From the NCBI GenBank assembly GCA_963971405.1, contig OZ020490.1, forward strand, positions 13,316,874-13,380,873: DNA of 64,000 nt. Reading direction: 5' to 3'. Position numbers and translations under genes: made by a program. Below are positions 34,232 to 45,100 of this stretch, piece by piece (the stretch's first letter is position 1; each line of letters starts with the position of its first letter). The notes under the pieces were generated by a model, which was not told where the DNA came from, did not search any database, and was given only the letters and a program-made list of their open reading frames with translations. The DNA is from Psococerastis gibbosa. Its lineage: Eukaryota > Arthropoda > Insecta > Psocodea > Psocidae.

Positions 34232-34296
34232 ATCTGCTTTAAATGCATCTTGTATCGAAAATTGGCGATCATCATGGCAATTTTGGAGATTTTTTA
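34232..34296 (-). mobile_element. LINE 3' end fragment
   Basis: On plus, GGCGATCATCATGGCAATTTTGG is the complement of the ATTGCCATGATGATCGCC end seen at 6610 and 20250. Very short. Confidence 0.5.
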
Positions 34297-34707
34297 ATAT
34301 GAAAATATTTTGCAGACACATACCCTAGTCCGATCGAGGCGTATAGGACAGGTAAACATCATCTTGTATTCTTGTGGTATTTACCGTAGAATATTCAGGT
34401 CAAGGTGGAAGAAAAATTTTCTAGCATAACCTTGTAATACCTAAAATGAAGGACATGCTCATTATCTACTCTATTTTCATGCATATCTTCTTAATTTCAA
34501 ATGTGCTGTCAGATATTAGATTGCTTTGACGTCAATAGTAATTGAACTGTCGGGAAACCACTAGGAATTGATTAAATTTCCACAGTTACCACCTACACAT
34601 ATGCATTTTAACGTGACGTCTAAATTACCAGTTGTTGTTAATTTGTTTCAGCGGTAATGTCAGGTTGTAGCGATAGAATAGAATAAAATAGAATAGAAAA
34701 TGTCTGT
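34297..34707. other. No feature seen
   Basis: AT-rich. A short GAATA-type repeat lies at 34675-34697. Confidence 0.4.
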
Positions 34708-34715
34708 ATTGATTC

Positions 34716-34883
34716 CAAGGCTGCGCCCAGGTTTTTGTTGGGGGGGGGGGGTCCAAAACTTTTCCCTGTTTAATTATTTAAAATTTTTACGTATTTTATT
34801 ATTGAAAGTCCATACTATCCAGTGTAAGTACCTTTGGTTTCGGAGGGGGTCCGAGGTCCATGGACCCCCTGGGCACGGCCTTG
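34716..34883. mobile_element. hAT-like MITE, 168 bp
   Basis: The ends CAAGGCTGCGCCCAGG and CCTGGGCACGGCCTTG are near complements. A perfect 8-bp duplication, ATTGATTC, flanks it (34708-34715 and 34884-34891). A related, interrupted copy is at 56306-56744. A G-run lies after the left end. Confidence 0.85.
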
Positions 34884-34893
34884 ATTGATTCAT

Positions 34894-35722
34894 TGCTTTC
34901 CAATTTATACGTAGTATAAGGAAAGCTTTGTGATGGTCGAAATTTTCGATTCCGAGATTTCAACGGATTTACACGTTTTGAGGTCCCAGGAACCCAAAAA
35001 AGTGGTTTTTACAAAATGTCTGTCTGTCTGTTCGTCGATTTCCGGGCAAACTACTCAGTGGATTTGAGTGAAATTTGGCATGTAGGTTCACAAAAATCAT
35101 ACCTCGGGACCATTTTTTTTTGGGGGGCTAACTCAATTTGGGGGGGTTCTATTTTCAAAAAACTCCAAAAAAACGTCTAAAAAATTATTTCTCAAAAACG
35201 GCTCCAACGATTTCTTTTAAATTCTCGTAGATTGTAGTCGTTATTAATGTTGACAAAATGCGGGGGGTCGCTTGCCCCTTGATAGTTTGCTTCTGGGGGT
35301 AAAAAAATAAAAATAACTAAATTTTAATGAAAAAATGACTAAAAAATGCGAAACCTTTCTATCGATGATTTCTACCTTCAAGCATGTTTTAGGTGTTAAA
35401 TTGAGTAACGAAACCGGATAGGTTGCTTTCCCAAAAAAATATTTTTTGAAAAAAATGATAGAAAATTCGCGCTCAAATGCATTGCATGCCCTGCCATTAT
35501 TGCTGTGTGGTAATTAATGTGTTTGTTTGACCTATCGACGAGAATTTACCTCACTTCCAGTGACGTCAGGTGGACAACCGCCCCCCCCCCCCCCCCCGAG
35601 ATATCGGAAATTTAACCATAGGAAAAATATTTGCCATAAAATTACTAATTTTCTCTATCTAATAATTTTGATAAATTGGAAGGCATGTTCGAGTGAACTC
35701 GGACCGGTTCTTTTGAATTGGT
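34894..35722 (+). mobile_element. FB-Y family, copy B (near full length)
   Basis: It starts TTGCTTTCCAATTTATACG and ends GTTCGAGTGAACTCGGACCG then GTTCTTT. The end can fold as an 8-pair hairpin. Inside are a short GTCT repeat, a G-tract, GGGGGTCGCTTGCCCCTTG, and a C-run before the hairpin. It encodes no recognised protein. Sharing of both ends with copies C and D defines the element; I could not fix a target duplication. Confidence 0.75.
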
Positions 35723-35834
35723 GGCATATTTCTTACTCAAAAATAGAATTTTGGTAATTTTTGACAATAATGAATAGGTGTAATAGTATATTTTCTTAAT
35801 ATTTCAATAAATACTCAAGCTTGGTTCAATGCTA

Positions 35835-35945
35835 GCTAGTTGAATCCAGCGGACCAGAGCAGGTTTAAAGATGCAGATAACTTGGCCGTGCGCACAGTGC
35901 CGGTAGGGAAACATGGTAGGACTTGTCCAACCATACTACTACTTG
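35835..35945 (+). mobile_element. TAC-tailed SINE, internally deleted
   Basis: It runs from AGTTGAATCCAGCGGACC to GGAAACATGGTAGGACTTG, then jumps straight to TCCAACCATACTACTACT. The middle present at 6305-6418 is missing. Confidence 0.7.
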
Positions 35946-36010
35946 GTTCAATGCTTTAGAAACCGGTAAGACTATAAATACCTGTATTATAGGGAAGTTA
36001 ATTCAGAACA

Positions 36011-36238
36011 AAATTAGAGGATATGGAAAAAACTGGGCTTGGCGGGATTCGAACCCACGATCTACGCCTAACCGGGCGTCGTCTTAACCGCTGGACCACA
36101 AGCCCCGACAAGTCCAGTAATCGCCAAATCCTCTACTTATGCTCAAATTGACATGATTCGTGTTGCTAGGTTAGCACAGCTACATACTTCGTGGGTTCGA
36201 ATCCCGTCAAGCCCAGTTTTATCCATATCCTCTAATTT
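36011..36238. mobile_element. Head-to-head tRNA-SINE foldback
   Basis: The left arm 36011-36060 and right arm 36189-36238 are complementary at 48 of 50 positions and carry the SINE tail, acceptor end and box B. The left half (minus strand) is a nearly complete tRNA-like head ending at 36105 (GGACCACAAGCCC on plus). The right half (plus strand) holds only the T-arm, acceptor and tail. The spacer 36106-36188 is unrelated. Confidence 0.75.
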
Positions 36239-36424
36239 CGTTTATAACGAGGAGGTTACCTCTTCAACCAAAGTTAATTTAATGTCAGTGTTATATATAC
36301 CATATAATACTACAATGTATTAAAGTTGATTCAGGCCTATTTGACAATTTATAGTCAACATAATTAATTTTATACATACTACTGTACTGTATTTGATTGC
36401 TTATGAGAGACATAACTCGTGCAT

Positions 36425-38205
36425 GTTAGAAATTCTGAGGTTCCTTCCTAAACGAAGTTCTTGCCTTACCATTTAAAATCACTAGAGTCAGATATTTGCA
36501 TTTCATGTGTGTGCAAATGAAGAATTTTCCTTCAAATGTCGGTCAATTCTCATTATTATATAATCTGAAATAGTCCGTTCTGAACCACGCAATGGAAATG
36601 TTTTCATAACTAAATTTTGCAATGATTATGTAATATATATGTACACAGAGCCGAGTTAATTATCCCAAGAGTAGTCTGAACCATATTAATTGAAGAATAA
36701 ACAATCCAAGTTAGAAATTCTGAGGTTCCTTACTAAACGAAGTTCTTGCCTTACCATTTAAAATCAGTAGAGACAGAGATTTGCTTTCCATGTGTGTGCA
36801 AATGAAGAATAATTTTCCTTCCAATGTCAGTCAATTCTCATTATTATATATAGAATCTGAAATAGTCCGTTCTTAACCGAGGTAATACAAAAATTTTCAT
36901 AATTAAATTTTGCAATTATTATGTATTAAGTTATGTATGTACACAGAGCCGAGTTAATTATCGCAAGAGTAGTCCGAACCATATTAATTGAAGGATAAAC
37001 CATCCAAGTTAGAAATTCTGAGGTTCCTTATTAAAGGAAGTTCTTGCCTTACCATGTAAAAAATGCTTCTAACTTCCCTAAATTGCTTAGAAACCATCTC
37101 TTATAAAGATTTCTACACTGTCACTGAGGCACTAGCACAGCAATGACCTGATTTTAATACTTTCTTGTCAATTACTTGTATTGTATAATTTGACAGAAAT
37201 ATTTTTGTAAATTTATTTATTTATTTATTTCAGGATAAACCATAGATTTTTATAATAATACTAGATAACGAACTCCCCTGCATATTTTGAAGCCAGCCGC
37301 CATTGCTATAAGTGGATAGAAAACGTTGTTTACATTCATTAACACCTTGCGTTCTTATGAGATTTCCTAACATTTTCTGTGAAATTACGTTCAAAAGTTC
37401 AATCTTTCAGTTTATTTTCAGTGGATTTTGATCAATAGTTACATAAAAGACAATATTCACTGAAATTAAATCAAGATAAAATTTATTTTGTCGAGAAGTA
37501 CTCATTTAATAACAGGTACTTTGCGTTCTTTCCGTTCTTTCTATCCACCTATAGCAATGGCGGATGGCTTCACAACACTCCATACAGAGACCATGGGAGT
37601 TCGATATCTAGTATTATAATTAAAATCTATGGGATAAACCGTCCAAGTTAGAAATTCTGAGGTTCCTTACCATTTAAAATCACTAGAGTCAGATATTTGC
37701 ATTTCATGTGTGTGCAAATGAAGAATTTTCCCTCCAATGACAATGTCGGTCAATTCTAATTATTATAGAATCTAAAATAGTCCGTTCTTAACCACGGCAA
37801 TAGAAATAATTTCATAATGAAATTTTGCAATTATTATTTAATATGTATGTATACAAAGCCGAGTTAATTATCCCAAGAGTAGTCCGAACCATATTAATTG
37901 AAGGATAAACCGTCCAAGTTAGAAATTCTGAGGTTCCTTATTAAACGAAGTTCTTGCCTTACCATTTAAAATCACTAGAGACAGAGATTTGCATTCCATG
38001 TGTGTGCAAAGGAAGAATTTTCCCTCAAATGCCGGTCAATTCTCATTATTATAGAATCTAAAATAGTCCGTTCTTAACCACGGCAATAGAAATAATTTCA
38101 TAATGAAATTTTGCAATTATTACATATTACGTATGTAAATTGTACACAGAGCCGAGTTAATTATCCCAAGAGTAGTCTGACACATATTAATTGAAGGAGA
38201 AAATA
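36425..38205. repeat. Tandem array, unit ~270-300 bp, five copies
   Basis: Units begin GTTAGAAATTCTGAGGTTCC at 36425, 36710, 37008, 37647 and 37918. They share GAAGTTCTTGCCTTACC, TGTGTGTGCAAATGAAGAA and GAGCCGAGTTAATTATCCC. Spacing is about 271-298 bp. The third unit departs from the consensus after about 37058 and is followed by an inserted MITE. No coding frames. Confidence 0.85.
37241..37631. mobile_element. TIR element inside the tandem array, 391 bp
   Basis: The left end CATAGATTTTTATAATAATA and right end ATTATAATTAAAATCTATG are complementary with few changes. They continue as CTAGATAACGAACTCCC and GGGAGTTCGATATCTAG. GGATAAAC, an 8-bp string, flanks both sides (37233-37240 and 37632-37639). 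The duplication length fits hAT or P. No transposase is present. Confidence 0.8.
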
Positions 38206-38504
38206 GCATAATCAGCATGAGAAGCAATTAAATGGGAAAGAGCATTTACAAGTACAGTTCTCCCTCGATACTCCATGTTAAGTGCCATTATATAATTGTG
38301 AAGTGACCATAAACTGTTTCAAAAGTATACTGCACCTTACTAATTATAAATTATGTTAAATTACAACCATCCCCGGTTGGAAATTGGAATTCATTAGGGA
38401 CACTCAAGTCGAGGCTAAATACTATAACAGCGGTATACTACGGTATTACAGTATATCATAAAAATTTAAAAGAGAACATGCACGGAACTATCTATCTAGA
38501 GGTT
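38206..38504. other. No feature seen
   Basis: AT-rich without recognised motifs. Confidence 0.4.
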
Positions 38505-38760
38505 ATTTTTTAAAGGACTTTTTATGGACCCAGGCCTACTTATACTGGCCCATAGGTCCCATGTCCAATGCCAACGACCCCATTTTGGACGTTATTTTTA
38601 TTATTCCCGTATAATTTTTCGGTATAGGTACTGGTATACGTCCTCGATGTCAACCTACACCGGCTACAAGCGATAATGAACAAGCTGAGACAAGTCTGCC
38701 ATTAACGCAATGGAACAGGCAAAAGCAAGACCTAACCAAGTACAGATATGAGTCGAACTA
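38505..38760 (-). mobile_element. SINE-C copy (longest)
   Basis: On plus: TTTTTTAAAGGACTTTTTATGG, CCCATGTCCAATGCCAACG, GATGTCAACCTACACCGGC, AGCAAGACCTAACCAAG to GAGTCGAA. On minus it ends in the A-rich TCCTTTAAAAAATAA tail. Confidence 0.75.
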
Positions 38761-38954
38761 TCAATCTAAAACACTGTCGATATTCCCCCTCACTCTGTCA
38801 CTATTGTTGCCACTTTGTAAACTGCACAAGAAACACTGTAATATACTATTTACTTACTTACTTACTTACTTGGGTCGTATTATGTTGGTGTGCCCATTCT
38901 TGACTATGCAATGGTCCCATCAACAATTATTTACGAAGGAATTATTACAGTACA

Positions 38955-39836
38955 TATCCTAATTGATAAATAGGAAAGCTTTGTGATGGTCGAAATTTCC
39001 GATTCCGAGATTTCAACGGATTTACACGCTTTCAGGTCCCAGGAACCCAAAAAAGCGGTTTTTACGAAATGTCTGTCTGTCGCTCTGTCTGTAGTTCTGT
39101 CGTTCTGTCTGTTCATCGATTTCCGGGAAAATTACTCGGTCGATTTTGATGAAATCTGGCATATAGGTTTATAAAAATCATACCTCGCGACCATTTTTTT
39201 ATTTTGCACCAATTCAATTCCCCCAAATTGAATGGGGTTTATTCTCAAAAAACTCAAAAAAAAAACGTCTAAAAACATTATTTCTCAAAAACGGCTCCAA
39301 CGATTTCTTTTAAATTCTCATATATTGTAGTCGTTATTAATTTTGATAAAATGCGGGGGGTCGCTTGCCCCTTGATAGTTTGCTTCTGGGGGTAAAAAAA
39401 TAAAAATAACTAAATTTTAATGAAAAATGACTAAAAAATATTTTTTTTGTGAAACCTTTCTATCGATGATTTCTACCTTCAGGCATTTTTTAGGTGTTAA
39501 ATTGAGTAACGAAACCGGATAGATTGCTTTCCCAAAAATCTATTTGGTTTTGCACAAAAAAATGTTTTTTGAAAAAATGATAGAAAATTCACGCTCAAAT
39601 GCATTGCGTGCCCTGCCATTAATGCTGTGTGGTAATTAATGTGTTGACTGACCTATCTAGAATTTATTTCACTTCCAGTGACGTCAGGTGGACAACCCCC
39701 CTCCCCCCCCCCCCCCCCGTGATATCGGAAATTTAAAAAACTGGAAAATTATTTACCATGAAATTACTCGTATTCTCTATCTAATAACGTTGATAAATTG
39801 GAAAGCATGTTCGAGTAAACTCGGACCGGTTCTTTG
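38955..39836 (+). mobile_element. FB-Y family, copy C
   Basis: Same order as copy B from AGGAAAGCTTTGTGATGG to CGAGTAAACTCGGACCGGTTC. It has a C-run at 39704-39718 before the terminal hairpin. The first 15 bases have diverged from the TTGCTTTCC start. Confidence 0.75.
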
Positions 39837-40228
39837 TTTTTATGTTGTAAATAAATCATTTCATGTTAGAAAATTGGCATTATTAAGGCAGGAAAGGTAT
39901 AAATGTTCTCTGGTGTCATCTTATGTTTTCATACCGGAAATGGTTAAATCCCTCAGGTTTCCGAAGCTGCTGCGACTTTTGTCTAACTTCCGCTTGAATT
40001 AAATTGACGCTTCTCATTTTGGGACTCGTCTGTCGTTGTTTCCAAACTTTGCCGAGCTCCGTCATGTCCTAGCACTCTTCAATCACCTCTGCTTACTTAC
40101 TTGAATAAAATAACTAATATAATATTATATAAGACAAGTAGGCTAACATGAGTCAAGTACAGTACAATAATGCTTTCGTGAGATCTGAATAATCTCAAAT
40201 TACAGTTAAAATACATTATATATATTAT
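39837..40228. other. No feature seen
   Basis: No motifs or copies recognised. Confidence 0.4.
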
Positions 40229-40305
40229 ATAAAGCTGGACTTGGTGGGATTCGAACCCACGATCTACGCCGATCCAGTCAAAGTTTTTTTAACTAGCTTC
40301 CTCTA
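40229..40305 (-). mobile_element. tRNA-SINE fragment (family GGGCTTGTGG)
   Basis: On plus, CTGGACTTGGTGGGATTCG and GAACCCACGATCTACGCCG match the T-arm side of 8636-8670. The D-arm half is replaced. Confidence 0.65.
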
Positions 40306-40308
40306 GTT

Positions 40309-41095
40309 CATAGGTTCCCAAACTGTGGTCCATGGACAACCGGTGGTCCGCAGACATATATCAGGTGGTCCACGGACCAAAGTAAGAAAGAACCGGTCCG
40401 AGTTTACTCGAACATTCTTTCCAATTTATCAAAATTAGTAGATAGAGGAAATGAGTAATTTCATGGTAAATAATTTTCCTATGGTTAAATTTCCGATATC
40501 TCGGGGGGGGGGGGGGGGGGGGTTGTCCACCTGACGTCAATGGAGGTGAGGTAAATTCTAGATAGGTCAGACCAACACATTACCACACAGCAATACTGGC
40601 AGGGCACGCAATGCATTTGAGCGTGAATTTTCTATCATTAAAAAAAAAAAAAACATTTTTTTTACAAAACCAAATACTTTTCTGGGAAAGCATCCTGTCC
40701 GGTTTCGTTACTCAATTTAACACCTAAAACATGCCTGAAGGTAGAAATCATCGATAGAAAGGTTTCGCAGAAACATTATTTTTTAGTCATTTTTCATTAA
40801 AATTTAGTTATATTTATTTTTTTACCCCCAGAAGCAACCTATCAAGGGCAAGCGACCCCACGCATTTCGTTAATATTAATAACGACTACAATATATGTGA
40901 ATTTAAAAGAAATCGTTGGAGCCGTTTTTGAGAAATAATTTTTTTAGACGTTTTTTTTTGGAGTTTTTTGAGAATAAACCCCCCCCAAATTGAGTTAGCC
41001 CCAAATAAAAACTTTTTTTCCGAGGTATGATTTTTGTGAACCTACATGCCGAATTTCATCAAGATCGACCGAGTAGTTTGCCCGGAAATCGATGC

Positions 41096-41132
<37 letters not shown>

Positions 41133-41600
41133 ACGACAGACAGAAAGACAGACAGAACGACAGACAGACAGACATTTCGTAAAAACCACTTTTTTGGGTT
41201 CCTGGGACCTCAAAACGTATAATTACCTTGAAAACTCGGAATCGAAAATTTCGACCGTCACAAAGCTTTCCTTATACTACGTATCAATTGGAAAGCAATA
41301 AGAAAAAAAATCAGCAGAGATATTGGAAATTTGAAGTAAGATATAGTAAGTCTTGGTGGCACTGAACTATAAAATCCAACCGATACCAGTCCTAAACATT
41401 TTGTAGGTACACCTTAGGTTAAGGGGGCCTACAATTTAAAACGAAAAACAAAAAATTAATCAAATATTAGCATGTAATTTTGGGAACAAATCATCCTAGA
41501 ATTTGACAATTTTCCTGTCACAGCCATGGTTGTCCACGGAATGCCATAAAATAATGTTAATAGTGTCCAGTGACAACAAAAGTTTGGGAACCCCTCCTTC
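40309..41600. mobile_element. hAT-like element containing FB-Y copy D
   Basis: The left end is CATAGGTTCCCAAACTGTGG (starting near 40311) and the right end AAAAGTTTGGGAACCCCT (to about 41597). GTGGTCCACGGACC-type blocks lie between. This TTCCCAAACT end type is common among hAT elements. FB-Y copy D occupies 40388-41299. The 8-bp duplication is unclear (CTCTAGTT against CCTTCAGT). Confidence 0.6.
40388..41299 (-). mobile_element. FB-Y family, copy D, with expanded GACA repeat
   Basis: It runs from AAGAACCGGTCCGAGTTTAC (hairpin end, then a 20-G run) to CGTATCAATTGGAAAGCAA. The GACA block at about 41097-41174 is much longer than in copies A-C. TAAG may be a short duplication on both sides (40384-40387 and 41300-41303). 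Confidence 0.75.
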
Positions 41601-41803
41601 AGTCGAATGCTCTAAATGTCAAGGTGGAGACTTCGGTTCCAATCCAGTTCCCATACTTTCTTACAAATATTATTAAACAAAGGGTTAGTTGGACTTGCAT
41701 TGTCGTGTTAATAGTCATTAGAACCCACACCCACCCCTTCCCCTGACAATGGGCTCCGCCCTAATTGTTCGATGATTATGAGGCCCATGCATCTAATGAC
41801 TAT

Positions 41804-41976
41804 TGTAGGGTATGTAAGAGTGTCGTGCGCCACTGGATGTGGCGCATGCGCAGGACAGTCTCGGGTGTATTGAAGCTTGGAATGGTTCTTCTTTTTGTAA
41901 TGTTTCTTAAATCAAATAAATGTTTAACTATGTAATCGGGGCGTATCGTGTATTTAATACAATTCATCTCCCTATA
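41804..41976 (+). repeat. Ty3/gypsy 5' LTR, 173 bp
   Basis: It starts TGTAGGG and ends CCCTATA, a near-perfect inverted end pair, and reads as identical to the 3' LTR. The target duplication is CTAT (41800-41803 and 46617-46620); the alternative reading is ACTAT with an LTR one base shorter. An AATAAA poly(A) signal lies at 41915-41920. An 8-bp-stem hairpin occupies 41826-41846 (TGCGCCAC, loop TGGAT, GTGGCGCA). A GCGCATGCGC palindrome lies at 41842-41851. No clear TATA box. Confidence 0.95.
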
Positions 41977-41978
41977 TT

Positions 41979-41996
41979 TGGGGGCTCGTCCGGGAT
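41979..41996 (+). promoter_or_regulatory. Primer binding site, tRNA-Pro type
   Basis: TGGGGGCTCGTCCGGGAT starts 2 nt after the LTR. It equals, base for base, the proline-tRNA primer site known from gammaretroviruses. It would pair with the 3' end of tRNA-Pro to prime minus-strand DNA synthesis. Confidence 0.9.
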
Positions 41997-42188
41997 GTGT
42001 GGTGTATCGGGGAAGTGAATTGTGTGCTGTGGAGGCATCCAGGCATGTGAGTAGAACTTGTGACTGGGACGATATAATGGCGCTGTCATGTTATAGCAGC
42101 AGGCAGAGTACGGTGGTTCGTGTAATAAGGGCGTAAGTTAGTTGCAGTGGCGTCTCCTATCATATTCTTCATCAAATTTTTTTTAATG
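41997..42188 (+). other. gypsy leader with a 19-codon upstream frame
   Basis: An upstream ATG at 42077 opens a short frame that ends at TAA 42134-42136, before the polyprotein start. GTAAGT-like sequence at 42133-42138 resembles a splice donor, but no partner is evident. Confidence 0.5.
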
Positions 42189-45100
42189 ATGGCGTGCCTG
42201 GGGGATGTAAGGAGTATTAAAAAAGCTGTTCTATACACAAAGACAAAGACTTTGAAGCAGTTTTTTGAATTCTTATATAATGATCAAGCGTTTAATAAAG
42301 CTGAAATATTGGCGTTTTCTGGATTTGAATATGAGACACAACAGCTGCAGGACAAAAAGGCAGAGCTGCTTGAGATGAAAAAGTGTGACCTTGTGGCTTT
42401 TTGCATTTTGTTGGGCATCGGTTTTGAAGGTAGGAAAGATAAGATAGCTGATCGGTTGATGGTACTTCTCAATAATGTGGGTACATACGTTCCGGAGGAT
42501 AAAGACGAAGACGATGAAGACGACGGTGATCATGAAGACGATGACCACGACAAAGACGAAGACGACGGTGATCATGATGAAGACGATACTAAAGATGCAA
42601 TTTCTGCCAAGACAATTCCTAAAAGAGCTAACGAAGACGCGATACAGCTCCTCACCTCATTGGCTAGCCGTGTTGGCGTTTCATTCCATGACGTCCAAGA
42701 TAGTATTCGCCTATTTGACGGTTCAGATAGGATTACCGTCGAAAGTTGGGTTGAAGAGTTTGAAGAAATGGCGACTACTATGCATTGGGACTCACTTCAA
42801 ACGTTTGTGTTTGCTAAAAAATCATTAAGAGGCGTCGCCAAGCTATTCATTGAGAGTGAACGAGGTATAAAAACGTGGCCTCAACTGAAAAGAATTCTGT
42901 TAATGGAGTTTAAAACGCACACGAGCAGTATGCGCCTCCATGAGTGTATGAAAGAGCGAAAAAAGCAAAAATCGGAATCAGCCGTTGAGTATTTTCTGGA
43001 GATGAAGAAAATTGCAAAGTCGGGGTCACTCCATGATGGTGATTTAATGCAATATGTGATCGATGGCATGACGGACGATTATGGTGGTAAGGTGATGTTA
43101 TACGGCGCTAAGACGCTCACTTCGTTTCGTGACAAGCTGAAAGACTATGATATTTTGGCTACGAAAAGCCGAAAGGTGGTGAAACCTCCGGATGTTAAAC
43201 CTGTGAAGAGGCGGGAAGACAGTCACGTCAACAAGAATGGGGAAAGACCCGAGCATTGTTTTAATTGTGGCAATAAGGGTCATAAATCGACGGAATGTCC
43301 GTACAAGGCTGATGGTCCTAAATGTTTTAAATGTAATTCTTTTGGACACATAGCCAAATATTGTCCACAGACAGTACTGGAGTCTGCCATATGCAGTCGA
43401 CCGGACGAGAGTGGCATGTGTAAAGAAGTTCTCGTGGAAGGCATACCAATTGTTGCGCTCATCGATACCGGCAGTCAACTGACCCTTTTAAAAGAAAGTC
43501 AGCATGTTCTAATGGGGAACCCAGAGTTAAAGGCATCGGATGTTCAAGTACTTGGAATTGGCCATACCCTTGTCAGGTCCATGGGCTTTATGGACACTAA
43601 AGTAAGCATAGATGGTGCTACTTTCCGGACGAAGATTCATGTCTTGCCCAATGACGCATTACGAAGACCTATGATAGTTGGACGTGATGTCACTGATCAA
43701 ACCGTTATGAACATTGATCATGGAAGGGTTACTATTGCGCAGAACACCATTTCAAATGGCTCAGACAACTGCGACGATATGTTTGGGTGCTTTAATGTGG
43801 AGGAAGTACCCGGACCTTCAGTTAGTTTGGTATCGAATGACCAGTTTCGCGCTGAGGCTCTCCACATGATGCATAATTACGTGCCTCAGAAAAATAAAGA
43901 CTGTCCTATTAAGATGCGTGTTGTAGTTAAAGATGAGACACCTGTCTACTGTGCTCCAAGAAGACTGTCTTTCAAAGATCGTGACATCGTTGATGCTCAG
44001 GTGGAGGTGTGGTTAAAAGATGGCATTGTTCAACCAAGTGTGTCAGAATATGCTAGTCCTGTTGTCGTTGTACGGAAGAAAGACGGATCTCCGAGGGTCT
44101 GTGTCGATTTTCGTAATTTCAACAAAAAGGTATTCCGTGATCGTTTTCCACTGCCGGTAATGGAAGACCAGCTGGATCGTTTAGTGGGCGCTAAGGTGTT
44201 CACCACTTTGGACCTTAAGAACGGGTTTTTTCACGTACCTGTTGAGGCGGACAGCCGTAAATATTTGGCATTTGTTACGCACAAGGGACATTGGGAATTT
44301 TTGAGGGCTCCCTTTGGGTACTGCAATTCACCGCCAGTGTTCCAACGCTTTGTGAACACAGTGTTTCGACAGCTCATTATTAGTGGTGATATCATTACAT
44401 ACTTGGATGATTTAATTCTTCCCTCAACAACTTATAAGGATTGTATGAATAAACTGCAAACTGTCCTAGACACAGCTTCTCTGTATGGCCTTGAGTTTAA
44501 TTTAAAGAAATGTAGACTGTTGGAAAGTGAAGTTGAGTTTCTGGGACATCGAATTCGAGAAGGACAAATCTTCCCGTCAGAGGAAAAGACGCTTGCCGTG
44601 AAGCAATTTCCTGAACCCAAAACACAAAAAGCCCTCCAATCATTTATAGGTTTAACGTCGTATTTCCGTAAATTTGTGAAAGACTATGCGCGTATTGCAA
44701 AGCCACTCACCGACTTATTGCGAATCGACAATAGTAAAGTGACTTTTGGGCAAGAAGAGAAGATCAGTTTTGAGACTTTAAAGTGCGTGTTGTCGAAAGA
44801 ACCAGTGCTTTGTATTTACGATCCTAAGTTGGAAACAGAGTTGCATACCGACGCATCTCAAGATGGATTTGGTGCCCTGATGCTTCAGCGACAAATGGCT
44901 GATAACGCCTTTCACCCTGTTTATTATTACAGTCGCAAAACTTCGCCTGCTCAAAGGAAGTACACGAGCTACGAACTCGAGATCCTGGCAGTGATTGAAG
45001 CAGTGAAGAAATTTCGGGTTTACCTGCATGGTATTCATTTTACTATTGTGACAGATTGCGATGCCTTTAAGAAAACGATGGACAAGAAGGATCTGTCAGC

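Noticed and set aside
34741..40522. Long G/C runs as assembly gaps or errors
   Set aside because: They recur at matching positions inside independent copies of the same elements, so they are mostly real, though exact lengths are doubtful.
41092..41301. Plus-strand frame rich in DRQT repeats
   Set aside because: Pure translation of the GACA microsatellite inside FB-Y copy D.
42273..42575. Antisense hydrophobic frame under the gypsy polyprotein
   Set aside because: It is the complement of the acidic run in the Gag region and has no independent support.
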